From positions 366,413 to 430,412 of the forward strand of contig NZ_JAFMSX010000002.1 of the NCBI RefSeq assembly GCF_017916425.1: a stretch of DNA of 64,000 bases, written 5' to 3'. The notes beneath the pieces were generated by a model. That model did no database searches and had not been told where the DNA came from. It worked only from the letters and a program-made list of their open reading frames with translations. Every line of letters begins with the position of its first letter. Position 1 is the first letter of the stretch. The position numbers were made by a program, and so were the translations under genes. Shown piece by piece: positions 51,468 through 60,589 of the stretch. The DNA comes from Nocardioides sp. SYSU D00065. GTDB lineage: Bacteria > Actinomycetota > Actinomycetes > Propionibacteriales > Nocardioidaceae.

Positions 51468-52661
51468 GTGGCTAAGGCGAAGTTCGAGCGGACCAAGCCG
51501 CACGTCAACATCGGCACCATCGGTCACATCGACCACGGCAAGACGACGCTGACCGCGGCGATCACCAAGGTGCTGCACGACAAGCACCCGGACCTCAACG
51601 AGGCTTCGGCGTTCGACCAGATCGACAAGGCTCCCGAGGAGCGCCAGCGCGGCATCACGATCTCCATCGCGCACGTCGAGTACCAGACCGAGTCGCGCCA
51701 CTACGCGCACGTCGACTGCCCGGGTCACGCGGACTACATCAAGAACATGATCACCGGTGCGGCTCAGATGGACGGCGCGATCCTCGTGGTCGCCGCCACC
51801 GACGGCCCCATGCCGCAGACCCGCGAGCACGTGCTCCTCGCCCGCCAGGTCGGCGTTCCCGCCCTGGTGGTCGCGCTCAACAAGTGCGACATGGTCGACG
51901 ACGAGGAGCTCATCGAGCTCGTCGAGATGGAGGTGCGCGAGCTCCTCTCCGAGTACGAGTTCCCCGGCGACGACATCCCCGTCGTGCGCGTTGCGGCCTT
52001 CCCGGCCCTCAACGGCGACGCCAAGTGGGGCGAGTCGGTGGCCGAGCTCATGCAGGCCGTGGACGACTACATCCCGACCCCCGAGCGTGACACCGACAAG
52101 CCGTTCCTCATGCCCGTCGAGGACGTCTTCACGATCACCGGTCGCGGCACCGTCATCACCGGTCGCATCGAGCGCGGCATCGTCAAGGTCAACGAGGAGG
52201 TCGAGATCATCGGCATCCGCGAGGGCTCGCAGAAGTCGACGGTCACCGGTGTCGAGATGTTCCGCAAGCTCCTCGACGAGGGCCAGGCCGGTGAGAACGT
52301 CGGTCTGCTGCTCCGCGGCACCAAGCGCGAGGACGTCGAGCGCGGCATGGTCGTGATCAAGCCCGGCACCACCACCCCGCACACCAACTTCGACGCCTCG
52401 GTCTACATCCTGTCGAAGGACGAGGGTGGCCGTCACACGCCGTTCTTCAACAACTACCGTCCGCAGTTCTACTTCCGGACCACGGACGTGACCGGTGTCG
52501 TGACCCTGCCCGAGGGCACCGAGATGGTCATGCCGGGTGACAACACCGAGATGTCGGTCGAGCTCATCCAGCCCATCGCGATGGACGAGGGCCTGCGCTT
52601 CGCCATCCGTGAGGGTGGCCGCACCGTCGGCGCCGGCCGCGTCACCAAGATCACCAAGTGA
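51468..52661 (+). CDS. tuf: Translation elongation factor Tu
   Basis: A 397-residue EF-Tu GTPase delivering aminoacyl-tRNA to the ribosome. G motifs [19 protein letters not shown] and [10 protein letters not shown] are intact, and the three-domain length is standard. The GTG at 51468 has a strong AGGAGGAGC 6-8 nt upstream. It ends the str operon: a terminator follows within 31 bp, and the S10 operon (rpsJ) that often follows tuf is not present here. Confidence 0.98.
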   Translation: MAKAKFERTKPHVNIGTIGHIDHGKTTLTAAITKVLHDKHPDLNEASAFDQIDKAPEERQRGITISIAHVEYQTESRHYAHVDCPGHADYIKNMITGAAQMDGAILVVAATDGPMPQTREHVLLARQVGVPALVVALNKCDMVDDEELIELVEMEVRELLSEYEFPGDDIPVVRVAAFPALNGDAKWGESVAELMQAVDDYIPTPERDTDKPFLMPVEDVFTITGRGTVITGRIERGIVKVNEEVEIIGIREGSQKSTVTGVEMFRKLLDEGQAGENVGLLLRGTKREDVERGMVVIKPGTTTPHTNFDASVYILSKDEGGRHTPFFNNYRPQFYFRTTDVTGVVTLPEGTEMVMPGDNTEMSVELIQPIAMDEGLRFAIREGGRTVGAGRVTKITK

Positions 52662-52691
52662 TCTGAGCGCTTCGGCGCACTGCTTCACCAC

Positions 52692-52727
52692 CGAGGCCCC
52701 GTCTCCCGTCAGGGAGGCGGGGCCTCG
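52692..52727 (+). terminator. str operon terminator
   Basis: A 16-bp stem (52692-52707 with 52712-52727, one G-T pair) and a GTCA loop, 30 bp after the tuf stop. The stem begins CGAGGCCCCG. Strong and GC-rich, no U tract. Confidence 0.88.
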
Positions 52728-52757
52728 TGCGTGCGTCGCCACGGCAGGATGGTGGCC

Positions 52758-53336
52758 ATGGGATTCACCAGGGCCGAGCTCGAGTCGTTCCGCGACGTCG
52801 AGGTGCCCGACCTGCTGCCGGCCCCGGACGAGGCGCTCCTGCTGCTGTTCGTCGGGATCAATCCCGGGCTGTGGACCGCCGCCACCCAGACGCACTTCGC
52901 GCACCCGGGCAACCGCTTCTACCCGGCTCTCCTCCGCGCCGGGATCCTCGACGCCCCGGTCGACCAGGCGGCCGGCATGAGCGAGGCGGACCGCGACGCG
53001 GTGCGGCGACGCGGGATCGGCATCACCAACCTGGCGTCGCGGGCCACCGCCCGCGCCGACGAGCTCACCGCCGAGGAGCTGCGCCGCGGCGGGGAGCGGC
53101 TCCGGGCGCTCGTGGTCGAGCGGCGCCCGCGCGTCGTGGCGGTCGCGGGGGTGACCGCCTACCGCACGGCCTTCGGCGACCGTCGCGCGAAGGTGGGGGA
53201 GCAGCCGGCGCCGTGGGGCGCCTCGCGGGTGTTCGTCGTGCCGAACCCGTCGGGCCTCAACGCCCACGAGACCACCGACACCCTCGCCGCGGCGTACGCC
53301 GCCGCGGCCCGAGCCGCAGGCGTCATCGCGTCCTGA
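52758..53336 (+). CDS. mug: Mug/TDG-family G:T/U mismatch DNA glycosylase
   Basis: A 192-residue uracil-DNA glycosylase superfamily enzyme of the Mug branch, which removes U or T opposite G in base-excision repair. The active-site motif is GINPGLWTAA, with Asn as the catalytic residue, followed by HPGNRFYPAL; motif 2 is NPSGLNAH. The ATG at 52758 is preferred; GTG at 52752 and ATG at 52749 are close alternatives. It has no operon partner and ends 10 bp from the convergent VOC gene. Confidence 0.87.
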   Translation: MGFTRAELESFRDVEVPDLLPAPDEALLLLFVGINPGLWTAATQTHFAHPGNRFYPALLRAGILDAPVDQAAGMSEADRDAVRRRGIGITNLASRATARADELTAEELRRGGERLRALVVERRPRVVAVAGVTAYRTAFGDRRAKVGEQPAPWGASRVFVVPNPSGLNAHETTDTLAAAYAAAARAAGVIAS

Positions 53337-53346
53337 GCAGCGCCGC

Positions 53347-53790
53347 TCAGCCCATGTCCACTCCCTCGAAGTCTTCGGGGGTGTAGTCGCGCTTCTCGAC
53401 CAGCACCACCCAGTTGCCCGAGTTGTCGCGCATCAGCGCCTCGACGCCGTACGGGCGTTCCTCGGGCGCCTGCAGGAACTCCACGCCCCTGGCCCGCAGC
53501 TCCTCGTAGGTCGCCCGGCAGTCGTCGACGTTCATGCCGATGCCGGGAAGGCCGCCCTCGTCCTGCGCGCGCCGCATCGCGTCGACGAGGTAGTCGGGGA
53601 GCGGGCCGCTCGGGGTGGTGAGGTGGACGTGGATCTCGGGCTGCTTCGGGTGGTAGATCGTGCACCAGCGGAAGTCGGGGCCGAGCTGCAGGTCGTCGCC
53701 GGTCTCGAAGCCGAGGACGTCGGTGTAGAAGGCGAGGGACTCGTCGATGTCCTTCACCCACAGGGACACGAGGGAGATGTTGGTGATCAT
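53347..53790 (-). CDS. VOC-family (glyoxalase-like) protein
   Basis: A 147-residue vicinal-oxygen-chelate protein with two beta-alpha-beta modules (ISLVSLWVKDIDESLAFYTD, LPGIGMNVDDCRATYEEL). Potential metal ligands are His50-region and Glu near the C-terminus. It may be a dioxygenase, a glyoxalase-like isomerase or a drug-binding protein. It lies 9 bp after an AraC-type regulator on the same strand, and such AraC-VOC pairs are frequent. It is the last gene of the leftward operon. Confidence 0.83.
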   Translation of the reverse strand: MITNISLVSLWVKDIDESLAFYTDVLGFETGDDLQLGPDFRWCTIYHPKQPEIHVHLTTPSGPLPDYLVDAMRRAQDEGGLPGIGMNVDDCRATYEELRARGVEFLQAPEERPYGVEALMRDNSGNWVVLVEKRDYTPEDFEGVDMG

Positions 53791-53799
53791 GGGTCGAGC

Positions 53800-54249
53800 C
53801 TAGGCAGGCGAGGCGTCGACCCGCTTCTCCTGCGTTGCGGTGCGCTCGACCAGTCCTGCCATGAACACGTAGCAGCCCGGGATCCGGGGGTTGCCGGCGA
53901 CGGCGTACCTCCGCTGGAACTCGCTCGGGCTCTCGCCGACGATCTCGCGGAACCTCGAGCTGAAGGACCCGAGGCTGCTGTAGCCCACCGCGTGGCACAC
54001 CTCGGTGACGGTGAGGTTGGCGGCCCGCAGCAGGTCCTGCGCGCGCTCGACCCGGCGCCGGGCGAGGTAGGCGGCCGGAGTGGTGCGGTACGTCGTCGCG
54101 AAGGACCGCAGGAAGTGGTAGCGGCTCATCCCGGCCAGGCCGGCGAGGTGGTCGAGGTCGAACGGCTCGGCGAAGTGGCGGTCGAGGTGGTCGCGCGCCC
54201 GGCGCAGGTGCACCAGGACGTCGCCGGGCACCCGGCGCTGCACCGTCAT
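53800..54249 (-). CDS. AraC-family regulator (DNA-binding domain only)
   Basis: A 149-residue protein with little beyond the AraC DNA-binding domain: two helix-turn-helices (FDLDHLAGLAGMSRYHFLRSF and TVTEVCHAVGYSSLGSFSSRF, about 32-105) and a short C-terminal tail. No sensor domain is present, so it may act constitutively, like SoxS/MarA, or through the adjacent VOC protein. The ATG overlaps the stop of the aminotransferase gene (ATGA), placing it within the polyamine operon, which it may control. Confidence 0.87.
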   Translation of the reverse strand: MTVQRRVPGDVLVHLRRARDHLDRHFAEPFDLDHLAGLAGMSRYHFLRSFATTYRTTPAAYLARRRVERAQDLLRAANLTVTEVCHAVGYSSLGSFSSRFREIVGESPSEFQRRYAVAGNPRIPGCYVFMAGLVERTATQEKRVDASPA

Positions 54250-55607
54250 CCGAGCAGCGCCTCGACCGCGCCGCGGAAGACGGAGGTGTGCGCGTCGACG
54301 TCCGCCTGGGTGTGGAAGGGAGAGAACAGCGACATGTTGTGGAACGGCGCGAGCAGCACGCCGCGGTTGACCGTCCACAGGTGGAAGAACGCGTCGAGCT
54401 CCTCGTCGACCGCGGTCGCGGCCTCGGCCCCTGCCCGCGGGGGCGGGCAGAACCAGTACTCCGCACGGCATCCCAGCCGCTGCACGTGCCAGGGCAGGTC
54501 GTGGTCGTCGATGACCTCCCGGATCCCGGTGGTGAAGCTCTCGGCCAGAGGAATGGCCACGTCGAAGTCCTCCTGGCGCAGCGCCGTGGACAACGTGGCG
54601 CGCACCGCCGCGGTGGCGAGTGCCGACCCGGAGAGCGTGCCGCCGACGCCCGCGACGTCGATGTCGTGGCCGAGCATCGGCCCCTCGAGGCGGGACGCCA
54701 CCTCGCTCGACATGCCGTAGGCGGCCACCGGGACGCCACCGCCGATCGGCTTGCCGACCACGACGAAGTCGGGCTCGAGGTCCCACGCCGCGGTGGCACC
54801 GCCCGGCCCGGCGCAGATGGTGTGCGTCTCGTCGTTGACCAGCAGCACGCCGTGGCGGCGGGTGATCTCGCGGACCCCGGCGAGGTAGCCCTCGTCGGGC
54901 AGCACGATGCCGATGTTCGTCAGCGCGGGCTCCATGAGCAGGCACGCCACGTCGCCCTCCGCGAGCCGTCGGTCGAGGCCGTCGAGATCGTTGAACGGCA
55001 CCACCGCCGTGGTCTGCGCGACGTCGACCTGCGGACCGAGGGCGCCGGGCCGCGGCACCACCCGGTCGCCCGCGCGGCCGTGCTCGAGCACGGCGAGGGT
55101 CTCGTCGACGGTGCCGTGGTAGCACCAGTCCATGACCGCGATGCGGGGGCGGCCGGTGAGGTGGCGGGCGAAGCGCAGCACGAAGCGGTTGGCGTCGGTG
55201 GCGGTCATCGCCAGCTGCCAGCGCGGCAGGCCGAAGCGGCGGCTGAGCTCGGCGCCCACCCACGCGGCGTCCTGCGAGGGGAGCATGGTGGTGATGCCGC
55301 GCTCGGTGCTGCGGCGTACGGCGTCGGCGACCGCGGGCAGGCAGTGGCCGGTCATCGAGCCGGTGTCGCCGAGGCAGAGGTCCACGTAGTCCACCCCGTC
55401 GACGTCGGTGAACCTGCCGCCCGAGGCCGACTCGACGAACAGCGGGAAGGACCCCGGCCACCGGGTCATCCAGGGCATCGGCACCCCTGCCAGCAGGTGC
55501 TCGCCGGCCTCGCGCGCCAGCCGTGCCGAGGTCGGGTGCAGCTCGACGAACCGCTGCTCCTCCTCGGCGTGCAGCGCCGCCAGGCGCTGCCGGTCGACGC
55601 GCGTCAC
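54246..55607 (-). CDS. Class III aminotransferase (GSAM-like)
   Basis: A 453-residue PLP enzyme of the class III/glutamate-1-semialdehyde aminomutase-like group. The cofactor lysine lies in VVVGKPIGGGVP and the Asp in LLVNDETHT. N-terminal features include PGSFPLFVESASGGRFTDVDG and DLCLGDTGSMTGH. It differs from the GabT in the same operon and may act on another amine or on an amino acid linked to the pathway. GTG at 55607 overlaps the dehydrogenase stop (GTGA), and its own stop overlaps the AraC start. Confidence 0.85.
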   Translation of the reverse strand: MTRVDRQRLAALHAEEEQRFVELHPTSARLAREAGEHLLAGVPMPWMTRWPGSFPLFVESASGGRFTDVDGVDYVDLCLGDTGSMTGHCLPAVADAVRRSTERGITTMLPSQDAAWVGAELSRRFGLPRWQLAMTATDANRFVLRFARHLTGRPRIAVMDWCYHGTVDETLAVLEHGRAGDRVVPRPGALGPQVDVAQTTAVVPFNDLDGLDRRLAEGDVACLLMEPALTNIGIVLPDEGYLAGVREITRRHGVLLVNDETHTICAGPGGATAAWDLEPDFVVVGKPIGGGVPVAAYGMSSEVASRLEGPMLGHDIDVAGVGGTLSGSALATAAVRATLSTALRQEDFDVAIPLAESFTTGIREVIDDHDLPWHVQRLGCRAEYWFCPPPRAGAEAATAVDEELDAFFHLWTVNRGVLLAPFHNMSLFSPFHTQADVDAHTSVFRGAVEALLG

Positions 55608-57058
55608 AGGGCGCTGCCGACGTACTTGGTCTCGAGGTACTCCTCGATGCCCTCGAAGCCGCCCTCGCGGCCGAACCCGGAGTGCTTCACGCCTCCGAAC
55701 GGGGCGGCGGGGTTGGAGACGATGCCGGTGTTGATCCCGACCATGCCGAACTCGAGCGCCTCGCTGACCCGCAGCACGCGCGCGTGGTCGCGGGTGAAGA
55801 CGTAGGCCACCAGGCCGTACTCGGTGTCGTTGGCGCGGGCGAGGGCCTCCTCCTCGTCGCGGAACGTCGCGACCGGGGCCACGGGGCCGAAGATCTCCTC
55901 GCGCAGCACCCGGGCGGAGGGAGGTACGTCGACCAGGACCGTCGGCGGGTAGAAGTGGCCGGGACCGTCGGGGACGGTCCCGCCGACCAGCGCCCGGGCG
56001 CCGACCGAGACCGCCTCGGCGACGAGCTCGTGGACACCGTCGCGGGCCTTGGCGGTGATGAGCGGTCCGACGTCCACGCCGTCACGGGTGCCGTCGCCGA
56101 CCTCGAGAGCGCCCATCCGCTCGGCGAGACGCGAGGAGAACTCCGCGGCCACCGACTCGTGGACGAGGAAGCGGTTGGCCGAGGTGCACGCCTCGCCGAT
56201 GTTGCGCATCTTCGCCAGCATCGCGCCGTCGACGGCCGCGTCGAGGTCGGCGTCGGCGAAGACGAGGAACGGAGCGTTGCCGCCGAGCTCCATGGACACC
56301 CGCAGCAGCTGCTCGGAGGCCTGCCCGACGAGCACCTTGCCGACCGCCGTCGAGCCGGTGAAGGTGAGCTTGCGCAGCCGCGGGTCACGGATGATCGGCT
56401 CGCACACCCCGCCGGAGTCGGTGGTGGTGACGACGTTGAGCACGCCCGGCGGCAGGCCCGCCTCCTCCAGCAGCGCGGCGAGGGCCAGCATGGTCAGCGG
56501 CGTCTCCGAGGCCGGCTTGACCACCATCGTGCAGCCGGCCGCCACGGCGGGTCCGATCTTGCGGGTGCCCATGGCCAGGGGGAAGTTCCACGGCGTGATC
56601 ATCAGCGTGGGCCCGACCGGGGCCTTCATGGTGATCAGGCGGGTGCTGCCCGTCGGGGCCTGCGAGTAGCGACCGTGCACGCGTACGGCCTCCTCGGAGA
56701 ACCAGCGGAAGAACTCCGCGCCGTAGGTCACCTCGCCCTTCGCCTCGGCGAGCGTCTTGCCCATCTCCAGTGTCATCAGCCGGGCGAAGTCGTCGGCGCG
56801 CTCGGTGAGCAGCTCGAACGCGGTGCGCAGGATCTCCCCGCGCACGCGCGGCTCGGTGGCGCGCCACTCCCGCTGCGCCTGCGCCGCGGCCGCCAGGGCG
56901 CGCTCGCCGTCCTCCGGCGTCGCGTCGGCGACACGGGCGAGCACGGAGTCGTCGGCGGGGTTGCGCACCTCGAAGCTCGCGCCGCCGGCGGCGTCGACCC
57001 ACGCGCCACCCACGAGGAGCTGGGTCGGGACGTTCTCGATCACGGTCTCCACGGTCAT
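55604..57058 (-). CDS. gabD: NAD(P)+-dependent succinate-semialdehyde dehydrogenase
   Basis: A 484-residue aldehyde dehydrogenase of the GabD type, oxidising succinate semialdehyde to succinate for the TCA cycle. The cofactor region is ITPWNFPLAM, the general base Glu is in MELGGNAPF and the catalytic cysteine is in GEACTSANRF. Length is normal. The ATG at 57058 overlaps the gabT stop by one base (TGATG). Its position right after gabT makes the substrate assignment strong. Confidence 0.9.
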   Translation of the reverse strand: MTVETVIENVPTQLLVGGAWVDAAGGASFEVRNPADDSVLARVADATPEDGERALAAAAQAQREWRATEPRVRGEILRTAFELLTERADDFARLMTLEMGKTLAEAKGEVTYGAEFFRWFSEEAVRVHGRYSQAPTGSTRLITMKAPVGPTLMITPWNFPLAMGTRKIGPAVAAGCTMVVKPASETPLTMLALAALLEEAGLPPGVLNVVTTTDSGGVCEPIIRDPRLRKLTFTGSTAVGKVLVGQASEQLLRVSMELGGNAPFLVFADADLDAAVDGAMLAKMRNIGEACTSANRFLVHESVAAEFSSRLAERMGALEVGDGTRDGVDVGPLITAKARDGVHELVAEAVSVGARALVGGTVPDGPGHFYPPTVLVDVPPSARVLREEIFGPVAPVATFRDEEEALARANDTEYGLVAYVFTRDHARVLRVSEALEFGMVGINTGIVSNPAAPFGGVKHSGFGREGGFEGIEEYLETKYVGSAL

Positions 57059-58410
57059 CACTCCACCTTGCCACTGACCGCCGCGTCGAAGGCCCCCTCG
57101 AAGACGTCGAGCCCCTCCAGGAGCAGGTCGTCGCCGATCGAGAGGGGCGGCAGGAAGCGGAACACGTTGCCGAGGGTCCCGCACGTCAGGGTCACCAGGC
57201 CCTGGGCCGAGCACGCCCGGTGCACGGCACCGGCGAGGGCGGCGTCGGGCGTGCGGCCCGGGCCGTCGCTGACCAGCTCGACAGCGAGCATGGCGCCTCG
57301 GCCACGGACCTCGCCCACCCGGTCGGGGTGCCGCTCGGCGAGCGCGTGCAGCCGGGGGAGGAAGACCGCCTCGATCTCTCGCGCGCGCCCGGGCAGGTCG
57401 CCGGCCTCCATGGTCTCGATGGCGGCCAGCGCAGCGGCGCAGGCGACGGGGTTGCCGCCGTACGTGCCGCCGAGGCCCCCGACGTGGACGGAGTCCATGA
57501 CCTCCGCCCGGCCGGTCACCGCCGCGAGCGGGAGGCCGCCGGCCATGCCCTTGGCGGTGGTGACGAGGTCCGGGACCACGCCCTCGTGGTCGCAGGCGAA
57601 CCAGTCGCCCGTGCGGGCGAAGCCGGTCTGGATCTCGTCGGCGATGAAGAGGATGCCCTGCTCGCGGCACCAGTCGGCCACCCGCGGCAGCCACCCGGGC
57701 GGCGGGACGATGAAGCCGCCCTCGCCCTGGATCGGCTCGACGAGCACGGCCGCGCAGTTGTCCTCGCCGACCTGGGCGTGGACGGTGGCGACGAACGCGT
57801 CGAACGCCTCCTCGGCGCATGCCTCGGGCCCGCCGGGCCACCGGTAGGGATAGGCCATGGGGGAGCGGTAGACCTCACCGGCGAAGGGGCCGAAGCGGTG
57901 CTTGTACGGCATCGTCTTCGCCGTCAGCGCCATCGTCAGGTTGGTCCGGCCGTGGTAGGCGTGGTCGAACACCACGATCGCGTCGCGTCCGGTGTGGTGG
58001 CGCGCGACCTTCACGGCGTTCTCCACCGCCTCGGCGCCGGAGTTGAACAGCGCCGAGCGCTTCTCGTGCGCCCCCGGGGTCAGCTCGGCGAGCTTCTCGC
58101 AGACCGCGACGTACTCCTCGTAGGGGGTCACCATGAAGCAGGTGTGGGTGAAGTCGGCGACCTGCCGCTGCACGGCGTCCACGACGCGTGGCGCGGCGTT
58201 GCCGACCGTGGTGACGGCGATCCCGGAGCCGAAGTCGATGAGCTGGTTGCCGTCGACGTCGCGCAGGATGCCGCCTGCCGCCTGCTCGACGTAGACCGGC
58301 AGCGTGGTGCCGACCCCCGCCGAGACCGCGGCGGCCTTGCGGGCCTGCAGCGCCTGCGAGCGGGGTCCGGGGATGGGCGTGGCGAGGATGCGTTCCTGGG
58401 AGAGGGTCAC
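57058..58410 (-). CDS. gabT: 4-aminobutyrate aminotransferase
   Basis: A 450-residue class III aminotransferase that moves the amino group of GABA to 2-oxoglutarate, giving succinate semialdehyde. Conserved stretches are FGSGIAVTTVGN, FNSGAEAVENAVKVAR, the Asp of FIADEIQTGFARTG and the PLP lysine in TTAKGMAGGLP. Length is standard. The GTG at 58410 overlaps the saccharopine-dehydrogenase-like stop (GTGA). With the downstream dehydrogenase it forms the GABA shunt. Confidence 0.93.
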   Translation of the reverse strand: MTLSQERILATPIPGPRSQALQARKAAAVSAGVGTTLPVYVEQAAGGILRDVDGNQLIDFGSGIAVTTVGNAAPRVVDAVQRQVADFTHTCFMVTPYEEYVAVCEKLAELTPGAHEKRSALFNSGAEAVENAVKVARHHTGRDAIVVFDHAYHGRTNLTMALTAKTMPYKHRFGPFAGEVYRSPMAYPYRWPGGPEACAEEAFDAFVATVHAQVGEDNCAAVLVEPIQGEGGFIVPPPGWLPRVADWCREQGILFIADEIQTGFARTGDWFACDHEGVVPDLVTTAKGMAGGLPLAAVTGRAEVMDSVHVGGLGGTYGGNPVACAAALAAIETMEAGDLPGRAREIEAVFLPRLHALAERHPDRVGEVRGRGAMLAVELVSDGPGRTPDAALAGAVHRACSAQGLVTLTCGTLGNVFRFLPPLSIGDDLLLEGLDVFEGAFDAAVSGKVE

Positions 58411-59690
58411 GACCGCTCCTCCATCCCCCACGGGGAGCCGTACCCCTCCGGCCGGGGTGCGGCGAGCAGGTCGAGGAACGGCCGGGCGGGCAGCGCCTCC
58501 GGACCCAGCACGCCGGTGCCGGACCAGGTGCCCCGCGCCAGCAGCTCCAGGGCGACCACCGGGTTGATCGCCGTCTGCCACACCACGCACTGGGCGCCGT
58601 AGTCGCGCATCGAGTCGGCGTTGTCGACCACGTGGTACAGGTACGTCGAGCGCGGGGCGCCGTCCTTGCCCGTGCCGGTGACGAGCACCCCGGCGCACGT
58701 CTTGCCCTCCATCCGCGGGCCGATCGTGGCGGGGTCGGGCAGGCAGGCCGCGACCACGTCGCGGGGGGAGACCTCCACCCCCTTCACGCTCACCGGCTCG
58801 GTCGAGTCGAGCCCCAGCTTGTGCAGCGTCTGCAGCATGCCGATCATCTCCTCGCCCAGGCCGTACTTGAAGGTGACCCGGTCGGCCTCGACCCAGCGCG
58901 GCATGAGGAGCACCTCCTCGTGCTCGACGTGGACGCACTCCACCGGGCCGATGCCCTCGGGGAAGTCGAACACCTCGGGCTCGGAGAAGGGCGGCAGCGT
59001 GAAGAACCCCGACTCCAGGTCGCCGCCGCCCCTCTCGCGCTCCCACACCACGGGCGGGTTGAGGCACTCCTCGATGATCGTCCACATTGAGAATCCCGGC
59101 GCGAACACCTCGTTGCCGTCGTCGTCGCGGATCACCAGGTTCGCGCCGTCGCGGGTGCCGAGCTCCTCGATGTGGTCGAACAGCTCGTCCGCGGCGAAGC
59201 GCGCGAACACGTCGGAGAGCCCCGGCTCGACGCCCATGCCGACCAGCGCCAGCCGCCCGGCGGCCTCCCACTCCGACGCGCGGGCGAACTGCTCGTCGCC
59301 CAGCTTGACGCCGACCTTCTCGTAGGGCGCCTCGGGATGGCGCACCGACAGGCTCATCGCCATGTCGAGGTAGTCGGCGTCGGCGGCGAGGGCGCCGGCG
59401 AAGATCGGCATCACGAATCGCGGGTCCACGGCGTTGAGGACGTGGGTGGCACGCACCTCCCGGGCGAGCGCGGTCACCGCCGCGGCGTCGGCGGCGTCCA
59501 CCTGCGCGACGCTGAACCGCTGCTCGCCCGTACGCCGCTCGCGCGCCGCGGCGACGGTGCGCTCGGCGCGCCCGCGGTCGTGGTCGGCGACGACCCACGC
59601 CTCGAAGAAGTCGCGCTCCACCGCGATCCGGGCGGCTGCGTCACCGACGCCTCCCGCCCCGATCATCAGCACGCGCATCGGGTCTGGCAT
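58407..59690 (-). CDS. Saccharopine-dehydrogenase-family oxidoreductase
   Basis: A 427-residue protein with an N-terminal NAD(P) Rossmann fold (MIGAGGVGDAAARIA, 9-23) and the Sacchrp_dh C-terminal domain. Relatives include saccharopine dehydrogenase, carboxynorspermidine dehydrogenase and homospermidine-synthase-like proteins. All of these make or cleave secondary amines formed from an amino acid or polyamine and a carbonyl compound. Location between the polyamine permeases and gabT suggests a role in polyamine turnover. The ATG at 59690 lies 13 bp from potC. Confidence 0.85.
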   Translation of the reverse strand: MPDPMRVLMIGAGGVGDAAARIAVERDFFEAWVVADHDRGRAERTVAAARERRTGEQRFSVAQVDAADAAAVTALAREVRATHVLNAVDPRFVMPIFAGALAADADYLDMAMSLSVRHPEAPYEKVGVKLGDEQFARASEWEAAGRLALVGMGVEPGLSDVFARFAADELFDHIEELGTRDGANLVIRDDDGNEVFAPGFSMWTIIEECLNPPVVWERERGGGDLESGFFTLPPFSEPEVFDFPEGIGPVECVHVEHEEVLLMPRWVEADRVTFKYGLGEEMIGMLQTLHKLGLDSTEPVSVKGVEVSPRDVVAACLPDPATIGPRMEGKTCAGVLVTGTGKDGAPRSTYLYHVVDNADSMRDYGAQCVVWQTAINPVVALELLARGTWSGTGVLGPEALPARPFLDLLAAPRPEGYGSPWGMEERS

Positions 59691-59703
59691 GTCACTCCTT
59701 GGA

Positions 59704-60579
59704 TCAGTCGCGCGACCGGGACGCCCGCACGGAGCCCACGACCTGGGCGCCGATCACGAGCAGGACGGCGAGCACGAACATCGAGAAGCCGATGACGTTG
59801 GCCTCGGCGGGGATGCCCCGGCGCGAGGCGACGTAGACGAACTTGGGGAACGTGGACTCGTTGCCGGAGACGAAGTTGGTGATGATGAAGTCGTCGAAGG
59901 ACAGCGAGAAGGCGAGCATCGCGGCGCCGAGGACGCCGGGCAGGATCAGCGGGAAGGTGATCTTCCAGAACGTCTGCACCGGGCCGGCGTACAGGTCCTG
60001 CGCGGCCTCCTCGATGCGCGGGTCGAGGGACTGGATCCGCGCCTTCACGGTGACCACCACGAAGCTCAGGCAGAACATGATGTGGGCGAACACGATGGTG
60101 GCGAAGCCGAGGTGGATGCCGACGTCGGCGAAGCCCTGCACGAAGATCGTCAGCAGCGCCGCGCCCATCACGATCTCGGGAGTGGCCATCGGCACGAAGA
60201 TCAGCACGTTGCTGGCCGCCCGTCCGCGGAAGCGGTAGCGCACCATGGCGAGCGCCATCAGCGTGCCCAGCACGGTGGCCACGACCGTGGAGATCGCGCC
60301 CACCTGCAGCGAGGTCACCAGCGACTCGCACGCGCCCGGGACCCCGCAGGGGTCTCGCCAGTGCTCGAGGGTGAAGCCCTGCCACACGATGTTGGTCTTG
60401 CCGTGGTCGTTGAACGAGAACGCGAAGGTGTAGGCCACCGGGAGGAACAGGTAGAGCAGCACCAGGACCGCTGCGAGCATCGCGAAGTGGCGGCCCAGCC
60501 ACAGCTGCGCCCGCTTCGCTGCCGAGGGCCGGTACGCCGGCGAGGACGGGCCGGCGGCCGGGCGGGTGGACGGCGTCAT
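59704..60579 (-). CDS. potC: Polyamine ABC transporter permease (PotC-like)
   Basis: A 291-residue ABC permease with six helices and the inner-membrane EAA loop (RIEEAAQDLYAGPVQTFWKI) that docks on the ATPase. It forms the channel with the PotB-like protein. The ATG at 60579 is preferred because AGGTGG lies 5 nt upstream; the GTG at 60588, just past the potB stop, is the alternative and would add three residues. Classification as the polyamine/opine/phosphonate type rests on sequence character and the neighbouring SBP. Confidence 0.88.
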   Translation of the reverse strand: MTPSTRPAAGPSSPAYRPSAAKRAQLWLGRHFAMLAAVLVLLYLFLPVAYTFAFSFNDHGKTNIVWQGFTLEHWRDPCGVPGACESLVTSLQVGAISTVVATVLGTLMALAMVRYRFRGRAASNVLIFVPMATPEIVMGAALLTIFVQGFADVGIHLGFATIVFAHIMFCLSFVVVTVKARIQSLDPRIEEAAQDLYAGPVQTFWKITFPLILPGVLGAAMLAFSLSFDDFIITNFVSGNESTFPKFVYVASRRGIPAEANVIGFSMFVLAVLLVIGAQVVGSVRASRSRD

Positions 60580-60589
60580 CGTTGCCACC

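Noticed and set aside
51453..53267. 604-codon open frame antisense to tuf and mug
   Set aside because: Runs through the str terminator and opposite two well-supported genes; composition is that of an antisense shadow.
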